This document shows positions 46,843 through 57,899 of a stretch of DNA of 64,000 nt, in pieces. The position numbers and the translations under genes are program-made. The stretch covers positions 124,001-188,000 of the forward strand of contig JAYEVH010000134.1 in NCBI GenBank assembly GCA_036346255.1, given 5' to 3'. Below the pieces are notes generated by a model. That model was not told the origin of the DNA and did not search any database. It saw only the letters and a list, made by a program, of their open reading frames with translations. Origin of the DNA: Ampelocalamus luodianensis (lineage: Eukaryota > Streptophyta > Magnoliopsida > Poales > Poaceae). The first letter of the stretch is position 1. Every line of letters starts with the position of its first letter.

Positions 46843-47400
46843 GGAAACCGAGAGGAGACTAGTTTAAATTTCCAAACTAAAGTAGGACGTTTTTGAATCG
46901 GATTATCGTTTCACGTGAAGCGAATCGGGCTCTGACATCGTAGCGATGGAATGTTGTCGGACTCGGACATCAGAGCACCTTGCCATCGCTCATCCGAGTT
47001 TTGTGCTTGCGTGGGAGGCTATATAAACCCCCATGGCGCACCATAGAGGTAGACCGCTTTATGCATAAGATTGAAACATAGCTATTGCTTGTTCTTTCGA
47101 CACGAGTTCATGCGAGGACTTTGAGAGAGAATTAGGCGATCCATTGTTTGTTCGCAACTCGAGGTCGCCGCTGCTCCATTGGGAATTGGGGACTTGGCGT
47201 TAAATGCTCGTGGTCTCGCGACGAACAACTACCCGGTGTGTTTTGGGCGTATTCGAAGAGTTGAGGGTTCGTGCATTGCACGAGTGTTCACTAGCGACAT
47301 CGTCTCGCATCAACTATCCACGGTTCCTCATCGAGAAGATCGGGCCTTCCCCCGTATCAGTGTAGGTGTAGGGGAAAAAAGGGGGAACTCGTAGTTTGAT
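46843..47400 (+). mobile_element. Probable LTR remnant with promoter
   Basis: TATATAAA lies at 47020-47027 in GGGAGGCTATATAAACCCCC, followed by a leader-like, GC-balanced region. CGTATCAGTG near 47356 resembles a degraded tRNA primer site. I could not find termini or a partner LTR. The ACAAG insertion of the LARD-like element joins 38027 to 46843, so this remnant may extend left to 37953. The 71-codon ORF at 47179 has no recognised domain. Confidence 0.35.
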
Positions 47401-48486
47401 GCGCTTTAAAGCTAAGCTAGCGCCCACCCAGTTACACTGTAGTTCCTTTCTTTTATATTATTAGTGTAGACGAGAGGGACACAAATTAAGAAAACCAGGC
47501 CTGACCACCTCTCCATTCCGCGCACCCTATTAAACCTCCGCGTGCACGTGTAGCCAGTAACGACAAGGGTCACCACAAATTCCTACTGCGGTACTGCCCA
47601 CGTGACCACGTCACTTCTTCCCACGGTACGAAACTACAAATCTGTCCCCCAGTAAATTAATTCATCGAAAGTTACCTTGAAACCACCCAAAAAGTTTGAT
47701 TTCCTGCGTGCCATCGAATCTTTTCTGTGCTGCTGCACGCCACATCCGTCACTTTGTTGTTGACTTAGATGAGGAAAGACGTATGTACCTTTCTTCTTCC
47801 CTATCTTCCTTCTCTCTTTATCCTCTCTTCTCACCTCGGCTACAATGATTATCCCAACCTTCTCACCGGTCTCCTCTCTTCCTCTCGTCTGCACCGCTGT
47901 AACCCCACCTCCCGTCGCCGCTGGCGTATTCCCACCTCCCGTCGGAAGGAGAGGTTCGAGCGGCGACAGCAGTCTCGAAGGAAGACGGTAGTAGCACCTC
48001 GAGTAGGGGAAGAGGGGTGAGCGGCGGCAACATTTTGGCAGGAGGATGGCAGCTGGAGGCTGGGACGGGGCGGGGAGGTGAAGGGGAGGGGAGGGAGAAG
48101 GCGAGGGGGCCGAGCTCGGATCGGGACCTTCGCCCTCCTCAACTTCAGCAGCAATACACGGAACTTGGTCGTCGGGACAGAAGACATAAATTAGAAACTT
48201 GATGGCACGGAAGAAAGCATATTTTTTTGGATGACATATCTGAAATTATAGTAACTTTAAATAAAGCACATTTTTCGATGGTATCTGAAATTATGGTAAC
48301 TTTGAATGGCATACAAGAAAGTTCCCCCAATAAATTCCCATGGCATCACATGTGCGGCGGATGTGCCCCCCAAACCGTCTTTCACTTCTTCCACGCTAAG
48401 CAACCACATCGATCAAATCCACCGTTCCAAGCCCACATTCCGTTCCCACTCCCCACCGACTCATCTCAAAGCCAGCCGATCCAACC
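47401..48486. other. Region upstream of the cystatin gene
   Basis: No gene is recognised. It includes a pyrimidine-rich then purine-rich stretch (47780-48130), which gives open frames on both strands without domain content. Two imperfect copies of ATCTGAAATTATAGTAACTT lie near 48238 and 48284. I see no convincing TATA box for the cystatin gene; AATAAATT near 48330 is a weak candidate. Confidence 0.5.
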
Positions 48487-48843
48487 ATGGCGAGACTCCT
48501 CCTCCCGCTCCTCCTCCTCGTCGCGGCCGTCGCCGTCGGAGCGTCGTATGGCGGCCCCGGTCCCCTGGTGGGCGGGTGGAGCCCGATCAAGGACGTGAGC
48601 GATGCGCACGTCCAGGAGCTCGGCGGGTGGGCAGTGGCGCAGCACGTGAAGCTGGCGAGCGACGGGCTGCGGTTCCGCCGCGTGACGCGCGGCGAGCAGC
48701 AGGTGGTGTCCGGGGTGAACTACCGGCTCGTCGTGGACGCGACGGACGCTTTCAGGAAGAGCGCGTCGTACGTGGCCGTCGTGTACGAGCAGTCCTGGAC
48801 CAGCACCCGCCAGCTCACCTCCTTCAAGCCGGCGGCCAACTGA
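48487..48843 (+). CDS. Phytocystatin (cysteine proteinase inhibitor), secreted
   Basis: Single exon, 118 codons, ATG in a good plant context (CCAACCATGGCG), stop TGA at 48841-48843. Residues 1 to about 19 form a hydrophobic signal peptide (MARLLLPLLLLVAAVAVGA). The mature part has the N-terminal Gly pair (YGG, and GGW at 29-31). It has the plant helix motif region HVQELGGWAVAQHVK (41-55), the papain-binding loop QVVSG (72-76), and the second loop with the conserved Trp in EQSW (101-104). It would inhibit papain-family (C1A) cysteine proteases in the apoplast or secretory path, in defence or in control of endogenous proteases. The length fits small grass cystatins. It is intact, GC-rich, and the only convincing host gene here. 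Confidence 0.95.
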   Translation: MARLLLPLLLLVAAVAVGASYGGPGPLVGGWSPIKDVSDAHVQELGGWAVAQHVKLASDGLRFRRVTRGEQQVVSGVNYRLVVDATDAFRKSASYVAVVYEQSWTSTRQLTSFKPAAN

Positions 48844-49046
48844 TCCGGCAAGTACGCATCCATCGATCCATCCGCAGTGACTGCTCCTGGTTAATTAATT
48901 ACATCTCGTATGTACTAAATGAGTGCTTTTACCTCTCCGAGTCGGGTGGTTTGACATGCCGTTAATCCAGACTATTTACTAGATTACTGTCAAAATGTTG
49001 TATTGCCAGATGGTTAATTTGTGTGGTGTTTGGGTTAATTTGTGTG
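48844..49046 (+). other. 3' flank of the cystatin gene
   Basis: AT-rich, probably 3' UTR and downstream sequence. No clear polyadenylation signal was seen. GGTTAATTTGTGTG occurs twice (49012 and 49033), just before the SINE-like element. Confidence 0.4.
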
Positions 49047-49178
49047 TTTGCTTAGCTCAGTTGGTGGGTAGGTGTAGATATACACTCTCATCATCTAGGT
49101 TCTAGTTCTTTTCTAGGCGAATTTGTATGCCTATCATCTTTAGTTGTTGCAGAGATCGAGAGTTGTACTCTCTTTTTT
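49047..49178 (+). mobile_element. tRNA-derived SINE
   Basis: Internal Pol III promoter boxes: A box TAGCTCAGTTGG at 49053-49064 and B box GGTTCTAGTTC at 49098-49108, 34 bp apart. The element ends in ACTCTCTTTTTT, the T-rich tail usual for grass SINEs. It does not fold as a tRNA. Target duplications are not clear. Confidence 0.6.
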
Positions 49179-49210
49179 AAAAAAATTAAATACATAATCA
49201 TAGAATAAAA

Positions 49211-49560
49211 ATATCATATAATTCAATAACTTCGTAAATACAAAGGTCGTACGTAGTTTAATAATACAATACGAGTTCATAACTTTATATATTTTAATAT
49301 AGTCTAGCATTCTAGTATATTATAATTTTACTTACGAAATGAGTAGTATTAGACTGAGCTTTTCGAGCCAATTTAAAGGAGTGATATATCATATAATTCA
49401 ATAACTTCGTAAATACAAAGGTCGTACGTAGTTTAATAATACAATACGAGTTCATAACTTTATATATTTTAATATAGTCTAGCATTCTAGTATATTATAA
49501 TTTTACTTACGAAATGAGTAGTATTAGACTGAGCTTTTCGAGCCAATTTAAAGGAGTGAT
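49211..49560 (+). repeat. Perfect tandem duplication, 2 x 175 bp
   Basis: 49211-49385 and 49386-49560 are identical base for base. The unit is AT-rich and non-coding (starts ATATCATATAATTC, ends AAAGGAGTGAT). Perfect identity indicates a very recent event or an assembly artefact. Confidence 0.97.
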
Positions 49561-50113
49561 CACTTCAATTTTACTCGGCACCAGAATAGACCGAAATGAT
49601 CGATATTGAGGCCAGTAAGGGATTGAGGCAATAGTGTACCGGTTTGGGTACCAGTATGATATGTTTCGACCATTCCGATCGGTACTGAAATAGAATTGAT
49701 AAGTATGAGTAGAAGTCACGTAAAATCTTACGTTGAATTATCTCATTCACCCAAAATAATAGAATCAAATGATACAAGACCATCATATCTCATTTAACTT
49801 CATCCCACCAACCAAACACACCCTAAAATAGCTGCAAAGATTTGAGTGTATTATGATATATAAGCGAGGTTTTTGTCTAACTTTTGAACAGTTTACCTAG
49901 CGGACATACGAGGGGCTACTGTAGCAGTTGGGTAAGATCATCGTTGCTATCGGTACTTACTATGGGTCATGGGAAGGCAAGTCTTTATCAGTGAATCAAT
50001 GAAGCCTATGCCATTAACTGCCTAACCAATCTAGACGGTGCTTAACATTTCTCGCAAAATGATCAATTGATTAAGCCCTCCGATTTACGGTGAAATATGT
50101 AGGGGCGGCTTAA
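49561..50113. other. Intergenic sequence without recognised features
   Basis: AT-rich; short ORFs only. Nothing is recognised. Confidence 0.5.
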
Positions 50114-50412
50114 GGCATTTCTAATAGTTAGAGATAAACTTGTCTTTAACGTATGTTACATTATTTTTAAAAATAACGTCTTTAATATATAATCTCTAAT
50201 ACACTCTTCAATATTTATATTTTATAATTTTTTTTTCAAACGGGCATACATATCATCTAGAGTAGATTAATATATCATGTCTTGTTTCACTTGCACGACA
50301 GTCTCTTCAGAAAGAAATGAATGTCTTTTTTCCTCCTCCTCTCAGCTCTACGTAAGATTTTGTTGACATAGTATAACTAAGAGACAACAATAAATATACT
50401 ATTGGAGATGCC
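50114..50412. mobile_element. MITE-like element, about 299 bp
   Basis: The ends are inverted: GGCATTTCTAATAGT at 50114 and, on the other strand from 50412, GGCATCTCCAATAGT (two mismatches in 15). The interior is AT-rich and non-coding. Flanks (TAA and GTTA) do not give a clean target duplication, so the superfamily is not assigned. Confidence 0.55.
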
Positions 50413-50560
50413 GTTAGCGGTTCAAGTTTAGCTAGGTTTCCGAGAATCATTGGATGCCCAACATTAGGTTTTTTAGCCAAGTGGTAGTAACCAGATTGGT
50501 GGGCTACGCCTACGATGCGACGAGGGTACCATTGAAGGATTCGCATTCCCTGACGTTACG

Positions 50561-51418
50561 TGGTAATGTCATCAGGTAACATTTCGGAAATTCAGCCCAT
50601 CTGCTGAAAAATCAAGGGCTACCAGTTAAAAAGCCCCACATCCCTCGAACTCCTCAGCAGATGGTGTAGTTTAATTGGCTCATAAATGGTGTTTGCTATT
50701 TTGATGTTCCCTAGCGGAAAAAATATTCCGGCCCTTCTCTGTTGGCGCCAAGCCAGAGTTAACTAAAACCGCCATTAGAAAGAAAGCAAGTACCTTCAGA
50801 TCATCGATTTCATGAGTAGAGGGACGCAGCGGAGAGAAGAGGACTGTGACGGGGGGATGACAGTGGAGAGATGGTCAACAAGTACATCAATCAGAGATTC
50901 AGAGATAACACATCTACACAAGTACCAGCTGCTGCAATCAATTTTAACTCAGGCAGAAGCGTTGCTCTATAGCATTCAAACCATCTGAACAAGTCAGAAG
51001 ACACATGCAGAGCCTTGTAAACTGCTCACAACCACCATCTTGAGGGCAACAAAGTTGACTAGCAGCGGCGTGCGGAGGAGATGGCGACGGAGGAGTCGTT
51101 GCAGCTTGGCGCTCATGACAGGGGCGTTGAGCTGGTCGAGATGGCGACGAGGAAGGTGACGAAGAAAGTAAGATGGGATGCATGGTCGTTGCGATAAGAT
51201 GGGGCGACAAGAGGAGCAGTGACAGTGCTCTGGCGGTGACAAGATAATTGACAACGGCGAGATTGGGGTTTGATGATTGCAGCCATGGTTGCATGAATTG
51301 AGGAATTTTTCAGGTTTAGTCCTTGGTGGATGGTGTGGCTGTGGGGCTTTTAACTGGTAGCACTTGATTTTGGAATGGATGGGCTGGATGTGGGGAATGT
51401 TACCTGGTGACATTACCA
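50561..51418. mobile_element. Non-autonomous TIR DNA transposon, 858 bp
   Basis: The terminal inverted repeats are about 83 bp: TGGTAATGTCATCAGGTAAC at 50561, and TGGTAATGTCACCAGGTAAC reading inward from 51418. They stay similar through CTACCAGTTAAA-AGCCCCACA. Long TIRs suggest a Mutator-type element, but 9 bp flanks (GACGTTACG and GATAAAGTG) do not match. A minus-strand frame of 139 codons (50994-51413) overlaps the TIR and has no recognised domain. Confidence 0.7.
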
Positions 51419-51790
51419 GATAAAGTGAGACGATGCGTCGATAGGATTATCAACCATTCGCAGTAGGAATATCGTCGGATGGTGGTAGTGGCCGACAGAA
51501 ATGTGCCAAGGAGGTGACCAGTATGAGTTTGATCTTGGTTCAGAAGAAGGCGTTCAACTTTTGGGAGGCTAGTCGAGTTAGTAGATGATTAGATCTTGGG
51601 GCTAAAAACGTCCAACTTTTAGGAGGTGAGGTGACAAAAAAGTGGCAGAATAGGAAGCGACTAGCACTAGCGCCGCTCAAAGTGCCAGCAGCCTCTACAG
51701 AAAGGTGACATCGGTGGTGGTCCATTGGCGAAAGATCAAAGATGGTATGAATAAGTCCAACGCCAGGCCCCACCGAGCGGCACCAAATTT
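51419..51790. other. Spacer, possibly LINE 5' region
   Basis: No gene is recognised. The LINE start cannot be placed. Confidence 0.4.
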
Positions 51791-51909
51791 ACTGCACGTG
51801 GCTGCCCCAACACCCATCTACCCAAGTCCATTCAAGCGCCACAGACCTTCCCAGGGCTACTGAAGTAGCTCAACGCGAGCAAGTCATGTATCCCTGATTC
51901 AGAGAAGGC

Positions 51910-54609
51910 ATGCCCTCTTTCAACCTCAAAGCTCTTCGGCCCGGCATAGCAGAGGAGTGGCAGGAAGTTAAGCGGCCTCGCTGGTGGCGTGCAGCTAGAC
52001 AGCAAGCAACTCCACGCTCTGTCACAGCCTCCTCAACCTCCCTTCTCAATAAAACCAAAGGAAGATGTTTTTGGTGCCTCTCGCGCGACCACAAAATCTC
52101 AAGCTACCGTGACCCCATTCGATGTCTCCTCTGCTTCACCTCAGGTCACTAGGCAAGTGAGTGTCGGCGCACGCAAAAGCACTTCCATCCATCCTCGTCG
52201 CTACAGCAAGCTCCACCGAAGACACCTTGGCGGCGAGCTCCCCCAAAGCCGCGTGCACTAGCCATGACATTCCTTGGCGCGCCTGATACCCGGCCGGACG
52301 AAGACCACTGCATCGTCAATGGCTGCCCCCAGCTTGACCGAGCCTGCCAGGACTGGGAGGCCACCGCTCTCGTGGCATTGGTGCTGCGGGGCGACTCCAA
52401 TGCCGACGACAGAGTGGTGGCTGCGGCAGTTCGGTGCTGCTTTGGCCTATCTCCCTCCACCATCCAGAGACCTACCTCCTCAAATTTGGCAACAAGCAAA
52501 CCAGGGACAGAGTGCGGGATGCAAAGAAATTCCACCACGATGCTCTGGAGATTCATGTGCGACCTTGGAGGGCGGTGAGTCATGCTTTCGATGCTGCCAT
52601 GTTCTTCCGCGTCCGACTCTGTTTGGAAGGGCTCCCGGTGTTCGGTTGGACACCAGACGTCGCGGAGCGCATTGTCGGCAGGAAATGCTCGCCGCACAAC
52701 ATCGAAGGGGTCTCGACGAGTCGGGAGGATACAAGGACTCTTAAACTTTGGGCCTAGATGTCCAACCCATGCTCGATTCCAAAGGTGGCCTAGATCACCT
52801 TCACGCATCGAGGCGAGGAACCCAGCTGGCCAGAAGCGAGCCCCCGCCCTCTAGACAAATGTAGGAGAGGGCTCACCCACCGGGTGATCATTCACCTCGA
52901 CTACGTCGAGGATAACACCGCTGCACCACTCGATGACTTCCTCTCGGCGGCGGACACCGCCCCTTACGAGCCTATCACAACTCGTCTACCTTGGAACCTG
53001 GGGGTTGTGGATGGCACGCCGGAAGCCAAAGGGGGGCCGAGCAACATTCCTCCACAATCGATTCGCCAGGAAGAGGAGGAGGGGAAAGCCTCCCATCAGA
53101 AGACCACCGCAATCCCCGCAGCCACCGTCGACCCCCTCGCCACTCGGTCTACGATGACCACGCTACCACCCTAACCCGAAGGCATAAGGACAACGACGAC
53201 AAGGGCCGCCATAACCACACCAACCACAGAAGCCACAGGAGCCTCGATACGTTAGTCAAGCTGCGCTTGGGCTCAGGCCGGGATCGTGACCGATCCCCCC
53301 GTCGGGGACACTAACACGGCAGCAACAGGGATGGCCGTCATCGGGTAGTGGCGTTGGGGGAACCAACCCCCCTATCCGGCGCTACAGGATTCAGCATAGA
53401 CTGCTTCGGTCTATCCAAGTAGTCACCGGAGCAAGTCAAAGCAACCACCAACTGAACACTTCAGGAGCTCTTCGCATCCTACGCCAACTCCCTGCTTGAA
53501 GCACTACATGAGGTCTTCGACAACGCTCCACCCCAAACCTCCATGCAATCGCTCCACTACTCCGAGGAGGCGCGAGGCGAATGGCTGCGCAACGCTGAGG
53601 ACTACATCAGGGCTACGTCAGCGTCGCTGTCGAACTCGGTCTAGCACCGGGACCTTCGACAACCACGCGGCCCAAGCCAACATGGTCGACCTTCCTCCAG
53701 GCAGCGGGCCAACTCGCTGCCCCGACCTCTCTGAAGCATGCCCCAGATCAAGAGCACAACCTCGACCAAGAGCCCTAGACCGAGACAATCCCTGTCGACT
53801 CATCGCAGGCAGTCCCGATGCACTCACTGGAGATGGTCCCCTACACCGACTTCAACACTGTCTCTAGTTTGGATGGCACTAATGAGACACTGACCGGTGC
53901 ACTACAAGAGACTGATCCAGTAGGCGGGAACACATACCCTTCCAAAGGGATAGCCAACCTTGATGACCCCACGCAGCCTGCACCAACAAGCTTGCAGAAG
54001 CACACCAGAAGTTCACCGCCTTGGGCCATCAACAACCTTTGGCTGACTCCCCCCAAACCACGCGCAGACACTAGATGAGGTGCACCCCTAAGCCGAAGTA
54101 CCGACCAGGAGATCGGCCAATGGCATGAGCTGAAGGCAACACTGTTCTCTACCCTGCCACTTTCGATCCTCACTGCCCCTGCACCGACTCCTCCCCAAAC
54201 CACAAGAAGATGCACTTCTCAACGGATCAACCTCTGATGTAGTGCACGTCTTGCGGCCAAACGAAGGGCGGTTTCTATGCTGCATCGAGCTCAGGAAGCT
54301 CTCGCTCGCAAACTGGGTACTCTACCAAAAGTCCAACCACTCACGGACAACACGCTCAAAGAATACATCACAACTTTTGAAGCACCTCTACCCCAAGACA
54401 CAATTGCCACTCTATCGCGGCTTTTCAAGATGGATTGCCAGCTCACTTCGCTCGCGGACGATGCTCTTGCCGAGCTCGGAGGCCACGGCTTGACTGACAG
54501 CCAAGGGACCAAGGCTACGACCCACCCCCCCCCCCCGGCCGAACGCTACATTGTCCACACCTCCACAGACTCCAACTGCTGCTCAGGCACCCTAGTGGCG
54601 GTGGCCTAG
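51910..54609 (+). pseudogene. LINE ORF1 (zinc knuckles, DUF4283-like)
   Basis: A zinc-knuckle pair is seen at 52066-52165: CFWCLSRDHKISSY, where the last Cys is replaced by Tyr, then CLLCFTSGH followed by a stop codon and ASEC. A DUF4283-like part at 52430-52757 reads RDRVRDAKKFHHDALEIHV, RLCLEGLPVFGW and ERIVGRKCS. A VIIHLDYVEDNTA block follows at 52884, then a Pro/Arg/Asp-rich region, and a C-terminal block RAQEALARKLGTLPKVQPLT with ADDALAELGG (54280-54480). This is the build of plant LINE ORF1, an RNA-binding chaperone. Several frameshifts and stops make it dead. A run of about 13 C at 54522 lies near its end. Confidence 0.7.
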
Positions 54610-54911
54610 AGACAGATACTCCACCTAGTTCTAGTCTACAACACCGTTAAGATCATGTAGACTACCAAGATCGCTCCTGTCGCTTTTGCTTCAATGTCGT
54701 CGTTTAAATCTTGTGCTTCTTTATGTAAGACAAATGTTGAATGTATCCGCTTTCAACTTCCAAAATGTTTCATCCAGAGTGGCCAGCTGCTCTACCCCAA
54801 GATCTGGCATTTCACCGCCTTCGCCTCAGGTGGGTCACCAAACCGCCCCTATGTGCTACTAAACTTCGACCCTCCCAGCCATTCTTCTCAAAGTAGCTAC
54901 CTCAACTACGA

Positions 54912-55052
54912 ATGAACAGACCAAACATCAACATTATATGCCGAAACATGCTTGGCCTTAACACCCAAGCCAGAAAAGCGACTGTCCACGAGACCATGAC
55001 CTCGACAACATGTCACCTAGTCTGTCTTTAGGAAACCAAGCTAAGCAATGTG
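54912..55052 (+). pseudogene. LINE ORF2 start (APE-type endonuclease), truncated
   Basis: From an ATG at 54912 the reading is MNRPNINIICRNMLGLNTQA, then HLVCL, a TAG stop and ETKLSN. NI--RN--GLN and QETKL are the first blocks of plant LINE endonucleases. The stop replaces the Gln codon directly before ETKL (CAG to TAG). The insertion at 55053 removes everything downstream, including the reverse transcriptase, from the window. Confidence 0.7.
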
Positions 55053-55786
55053 TGTAACATCCCAAAATCCTAATTTTGGGATTATGTAATATAAACACAT
55101 TAGAGAAATTACCTTGATTATTTGCATATGAAATATGCTATGTAAAGTTTGGTTTTTGAATTTAAAAATGAAACTTGAACTAGAAACAAAAAGGTGCTAA
55201 AAGGAAATAGATAAAACAAAGTAAATAAATTTAAAGGATAGAATTATTTCAGGGCATATTATCTTAGATATAATTCACCCAAGATTTTATATGAAGTCTT
55301 GTTTAGGAAAATAATTTCAAAAGCACAAAATGTAAACTTCTACAAATTTTGTAGAAATTCACAAAAGTATTAACATCTGCAAAAATTTACAAGAGCAACT
55401 AAATATGGTCAGAAGCTTACACAAAAATTTTCATTAAATTTCCAAGTTTTTGACTAGTGAATTAAATCAGCAAAGAAATTAACAATCCTAAATCTAACCT
55501 CTCTCTCTCACCTCACTGACTGGTGGGCCCACGGTTGCAGGGATAATCTTCCACCTCGGCTTGACTGCGCGCTAAGCATGCTTGCCACATGCAAAGCTTC
55601 ACCGCGCTCATGGTTTTCGCCAGCGCCCACCATTTTGCTACTGCCCAACCACCCAAGTCGCTTGCCAGTCAACACCGCACCCATACATGCCCGGTCAAAG
55701 CCCATGTCTGTCCGTACACCGCCGAGACACGCGAGAGCTCCGCTACCGTTGCCCGAGCCTTCCTTGTCAATCTCTGCCCCTTCGTT

Positions 55787-55794
55787 TATATAAA
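55787..55794 (+). promoter_or_regulatory. TATA box of the right-hand gypsy 5' LTR
   Basis: CGTTTATATAAATACATCCC lies after a GC-rich U3 and before a CT-rich leader, the usual place for a plant LTR promoter. Confidence 0.65.
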
Positions 55795-56350
55795 TACATC
55801 CCTGAGCTGCGCCTCACCCTTTCCAACTCAGTGCGCACCTCCCTTTCTCTTCCTCTCCACTCAACCGAGCTCTAGAGCTCGGAGAGCGCCAGCTCTAAAT
55901 GGCCGTGCGCCGTCACCTTCGTGCTCAACGTTGTGAAGGGTTCCTAGTTAATCCTATCGCTTCTTTTCGTGTTCCAGTACCTTAGTAAGCTTTCCCCTTA
56001 TTCGATTTTGCCTCTGATCCTTAGGAACGGCTGAATAGGAACGGCCGAATTGAGTCATCTTCCTCGTCTCCGACCAGAACACCGCTTTCAGCCCCGCCGA
56101 CGATTCACGGCGCCTCAGACCCATCGGTTGCACCTGGAGCATCGCCCGAGCACCAGCAAGCTTCTCCAACCAACGCTGGACCTTCTCCTTCAACCGATCT
56201 TCTTCTCCACGCGTGACCAACCTCGCCGCCTCGGCTCACCATCGACTTGTCAGCCCCGACCACCTCCGACCTCCTTCTCGCTTCTAGTATGCTCCTAGTA
56301 GCCCCTAGAAGCTCATGCGTGCCTTAGTTTGGCAAGGGCATAGCTTAATC

Positions 56351-56626
56351 TGTTGAGGAACCGTCGCTGGCGAGTCCAGTCCGAGCGATTACCTCGTAGA
56401 CAAACTCAGAATCATAAGAATAATGCATGAATCACAAGAACATAATAATAGATTGAACACAGGGATGTAGGGAGACTTCTTGCTTCTCTTTATTCCTTTA
56501 TCAAGCGATCAATCGTTTACAGTGAATAGCACCCCCTATTTATAAGCTAGAGACCCTGCTAGGGTTTGGGATGGGGAGCCCATACATGGGCCGGCTTCCA
56601 GGCCGAGCCCATAGTTTCTTAACACT
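56351..56626 (-). repeat. Copia 3' LTR, 276 bp
   Basis: Perfect TGTT...AACA termini on the minus strand, with a TATA box near 56545 and a polyadenylation signal near 56495. The purine tract abuts its start, which fixes it as the 3' LTR. Confidence 0.85.
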
Positions 56627-56921
56627 CCCCCTTAGGCACCCATCCTCACATGTTCATGCCTCGTCAAAACTCTATAAAAATCTAGTGGGAAAAAATTGGA
56701 GAAAGAGTACATGATACACGTTCTGGTGCTGCACGAATTTCCTCATTAAAAACCTTAGCCGATAAACTTAAGGAAAACTCGTCAAGGGAAAAAGAGTACA
56801 ATCGACCCAATTTCATTTAATCTCCTGGATTTATTCTTTGGGTACTCGATCTTCATGATCAAGCTTTAATAATGAGTTCGTGAAGATTCTCCCCCTGAAT
56901 TCTGCACTTCTCTAGGTCTCA

Positions 56922-57035
56922 TCATTCCAATTCACGTATGCATCTTTTAAAGCTAGACGCTGGAAGTGACTTAGTGAATAAATTTGCAAGATTTTCATAC
57001 GACTTAGTATGCAGTACTTTAATTTCGTCCATCTA
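56922..57035 (-). pseudogene. Copia polyprotein C-terminus (RNase H end)
   Basis: The minus strand reads DEIKVLHTKSYENLANLFTK, then SLPASSF and a TGA at 56924-56922. NLA-LFTKSLP is the standard end of plant copia RNase H. The rest of the polyprotein is missing to the right of about 57040. Confidence 0.8.
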
Positions 57036-57899
57036 GAGTGATAGATTTTCTGAAAAACTGATAAAATGGCAATATGTTATTTGTGAATTTGGGATTATTT
57101 TGAAAAATGTCCAGAGGTGTTTTCTCTGTTATTTTATGAAACTGAAATGAAAACTTTAGTCTTTAGACATGGGCGAGTTATATTGTATTATGAAAGAGTG
57201 AGGATTGTAGCTCACTAGTAGATAGGGTGGAGTTCTCACCTGTAGTCGATTAAGGACTGAAGCCAGTGTAACATCCCAAGTTTTAGACTTGTGTTTCAAA
57301 TGTAAGAAAATGAGTAGAAATTAAAACTTTTTCTTACATCATGTAATTCCTGTATGTACTAAACAATTATTGTACAAGAGCTATGGAAATACATAGTCAC
57401 AAGTCTTTGATCCAAATCTTGATCCTTCAAAAACAATCTTGACAAACCTTTTGATCATCTCCAGGAAATATTTTTCCTAAGTTCTTGGGTTGGTGTGTGA
57501 CCCCTCTGAAAAATTTCACAAATTTTAGAAATTGTTTGAGTATTTTTGGAGGTCTGTCAAACCCAATTAATTCTGGTCAAACTGTGGGCCAGCACCTTGT
57601 GGAATTTTTGGAGGAAAAGGTATAGCACAAAAACCTCTGCACAATTTACACAAGGTCAATAACTCAGCTAACAAGCTTCTGTAAAAATGTTATAATTTTT
57701 GGAGTGAGTTTGCTATCCCAAATAAATCCCCAAACTTCATATCAGTTCAAAACCCAAATTCAGTGTCGAGTCGACTGCTCAGTCGAGACCAGTCGACCTA
57801 CCAATCGACTCGGCTAAGTTGAGTCGCCAGCGCCGCGGACCTTCTTCGTGTGCGCGTCTTTGCCGGGCTGGATCTCCATCCGGTGCCCTGCACTCTCCT

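Larger units (their letters stand above)
51791..55052 (+). mobile_element. LINE (L1-type) retrotransposon, degenerate, 3' truncated by insertion
   Basis: ORF1 remnants, a spacer and the start of ORF2 occur in the expected order. The element is cut at 55053 by a gypsy LTR. Its remaining ORF2 and poly(A) tail, if present, lie beyond the window on the far side of that gypsy element. Confidence 0.75.
56351..57040 (-). mobile_element. Copia element, 3' end (LTR, purine tract, RNase H end), reverse orientation
   Basis: On the minus strand: the end of the polyprotein (57035-56922), a non-coding stretch with CTCTTTTTCCCTTGACGAG-type sequence, the purine tract CCTAAGGGGGAG, then an LTR of 276 bp from TGTTAAGAAACTATGG (56626) to GGTTCCTCAACA (56351). 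The LTR has CTTATAAATAGGGGG and AATAAAG. The 5' LTR and most of the coding region are missing, so this is a truncated insertion in the gypsy LTR. Confidence 0.85.

Noticed and set aside
47849..48187. A 112-codon minus-strand frame upstream of the cystatin gene
   Set aside because: Arg/Pro-rich translation of a pyrimidine-biased stretch; no domain, and overlapping open frames on the other strand.
48306..48965. A 219-codon plus-strand frame overlapping the cystatin gene
   Set aside because: It is the out-of-frame shadow of the cystatin coding region, Arg/Pro-rich without a domain, while the cystatin frame has all family motifs.
49047..49178. A possible tRNA gene at TAGCTCAGTTGG
   Set aside because: There is no acceptor-stem pairing or proper anticodon arm, and the 3' end is T-rich; a SINE explains it better.
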